Below are positions 63,516 through 64,000 of a stretch of DNA of 64,000 nucleotides, one piece after another. This DNA comes from an uncultured Pseudomonadota bacterium. GTDB lineage: Bacteria; Pseudomonadota; Gammaproteobacteria; Methylococcales; Methylomonadaceae. Below the pieces are notes generated by a model, which worked only from the letters and a program-made list of their open reading frames with translations, searched no databases and was not told where the DNA came from. Each line of letters begins with the position of its first letter. The stretch's first letter is position 1. Location: NCBI GenBank assembly GCA_903870545.1, contig CAIQDI010000010.1, positions 1-64,000 on the forward strand, read 5' to 3'. The position numbers and the translations under genes were made by a program.

Positions 63516-64000
63516 ATGAAATTTATCATTAACCGCGAAGCACTTTTGGGTTCTTTGCAACAAATCGTCAGCGTTATCGAAAAACGTCAAACAATGCCGA
63601 TTCTCTCAAACGTTTTGCTCGTCATCGATAACGAGCAACTGACCATGACCGGCACGGATTTGGAAGTTCAGCTTATCTCAAAACTGGATTTACCCAACGC
63701 AACATCCGGTTCCATAACGGTTCCAGCGCGTAAGTTCTTGGATATTTGCCGTTTATTACCCGCCGGCTCTGAAATCAAATTCGAGCAAAACGACGACAAA
63801 GTCAAAATCACATCGAACCGCAGCCGCTTTTCGTTGAACTGTTTGCCAGCGGATAATTATCCTGAATTTGCAGAAGACGAACTTGAACATCAGTTCGTCA
63901 TCAACGCTGGTCAGTTCAAACGCGCATTGGACAAAACCACGTTCTGCATGGCAAACCAAGACGTGCGTTATTACCTCAACGGCTTGTTGCTTCACATTTC
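63516..64000 (+). CDS. dnaN: DNA polymerase III beta clamp (partial, N-terminus)
   Basis: The first 161 residues of the sliding clamp begin MKFIINREALLGSLQQIVSV and continue with MPILSNVLL and LPADNYPEF; the gene runs off the end of the window. The start at 63516 follows GAGGAAAACCACC. It follows oriC on the same strand as dnaA. Confidence 0.96.
   Translation, partial: MKFIINREALLGSLQQIVSVIEKRQTMPILSNVLLVIDNEQLTMTGTDLEVQLISKLDLPNATSGSITVPARKFLDICRLLPAGSEIKFEQNDDKVKITSNRSRFSLNCLPADNYPEFAEDELEHQFVINAGQFKRALDKTTFCMANQDVRYYLNGLLLHI

Overview
The window reads as a chromosomal segment of a moderately AT-rich gammaproteobacterium. My best guess is a methylotroph or methanotroph of the Methylococcales type. 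The reasons are the zwf/pgl/tandem gnd block, the OFA-type transporter, the copper-flavoured envelope locus, and the order rpmH-rnpA-yidD-yidC-mnmE beside dnaA and dnaN. This placement is inference: no methane monooxygenase gene is present. The 5' end of a 16S rRNA gene sits at the left edge (minus strand), with its leader and promoter readable. The origin of replication lies at the right edge between dnaA and dnaN. Most large operons run on the minus strand, away from that origin.

Layout. 0.4-12.4 kb: a dienelactone hydrolase, then pgl, a Calx-beta-like repeat protein, zwf and two tandem 6-phosphogluconate dehydrogenases (the oxidative pentose phosphate block), ribF, an Lpp-like lipoprotein with a nearby L,D-transpeptidase, and pgm. 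12.4-16.1 kb: a palindromic MITE-like repeat, a diheme peroxidase, a 2-Cys peroxiredoxin, mutY and yggX. 16.2-28.3 kb: a complete chemotaxis cluster (cheY, Hpt, cheA, cheW, Aer-like receptor, cheW, parA, STAS protein, cheR, cheD, cheB). It ends in a small protein resembling receptor signalling tips and a metallo-beta-lactamase-fold protein of the oxygen-binding diiron (ODP) type. 28.4-41.6 kb: the flagellar rod/hook genes flgBCDEFGHIJKL, divergent from flgA and flgMN. Readable sigma54-type and sigma28-type promoters and a FleQ-like site accompany them. FlgE carries a large alanine-rich insertion.

41.7-46.7 kb: tRNA-Arg, a flavoprotein, a second copy of the MITE-like repeat, a quinone-oxidoreductase-like enzyme, an OFA-family transporter, tRNA-Thr and another L,D-transpeptidase-fold protein. 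46.7-52.4 kb: six same-strand genes for exported proteins: a YcnI/DUF1775-like protein, two proteins sharing a two-cysteine module, a TlpA-like thioredoxin, a DUF4266 lipoprotein, and a fused DUF3570/His-Met-rich outer-membrane protein. I read this as a metal (probably copper) handling locus. 52.7-56.2 kb: tiny membrane proteins and lipoproteins and an HTTM-DCC fusion. 56.2-57.8 kb: a DUF2063/DUF692 pair, relatives of RiPP-modifying enzymes, without an adjacent precursor. 57.8-64 kb: mnmE, yidC, yidD, rnpA, rpmH, dnaA, oriC and the start of dnaN.

The most interesting parts are three. The first is the ODP plus receptor-tip-like protein at the end of the chemotaxis operon. The second is the envelope copper-like locus with its new repeated two-cysteine module. 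The third is the orphan DUF692/DUF2063 pair close to that locus. All family assignments were made by eye from motifs; no database search was run.
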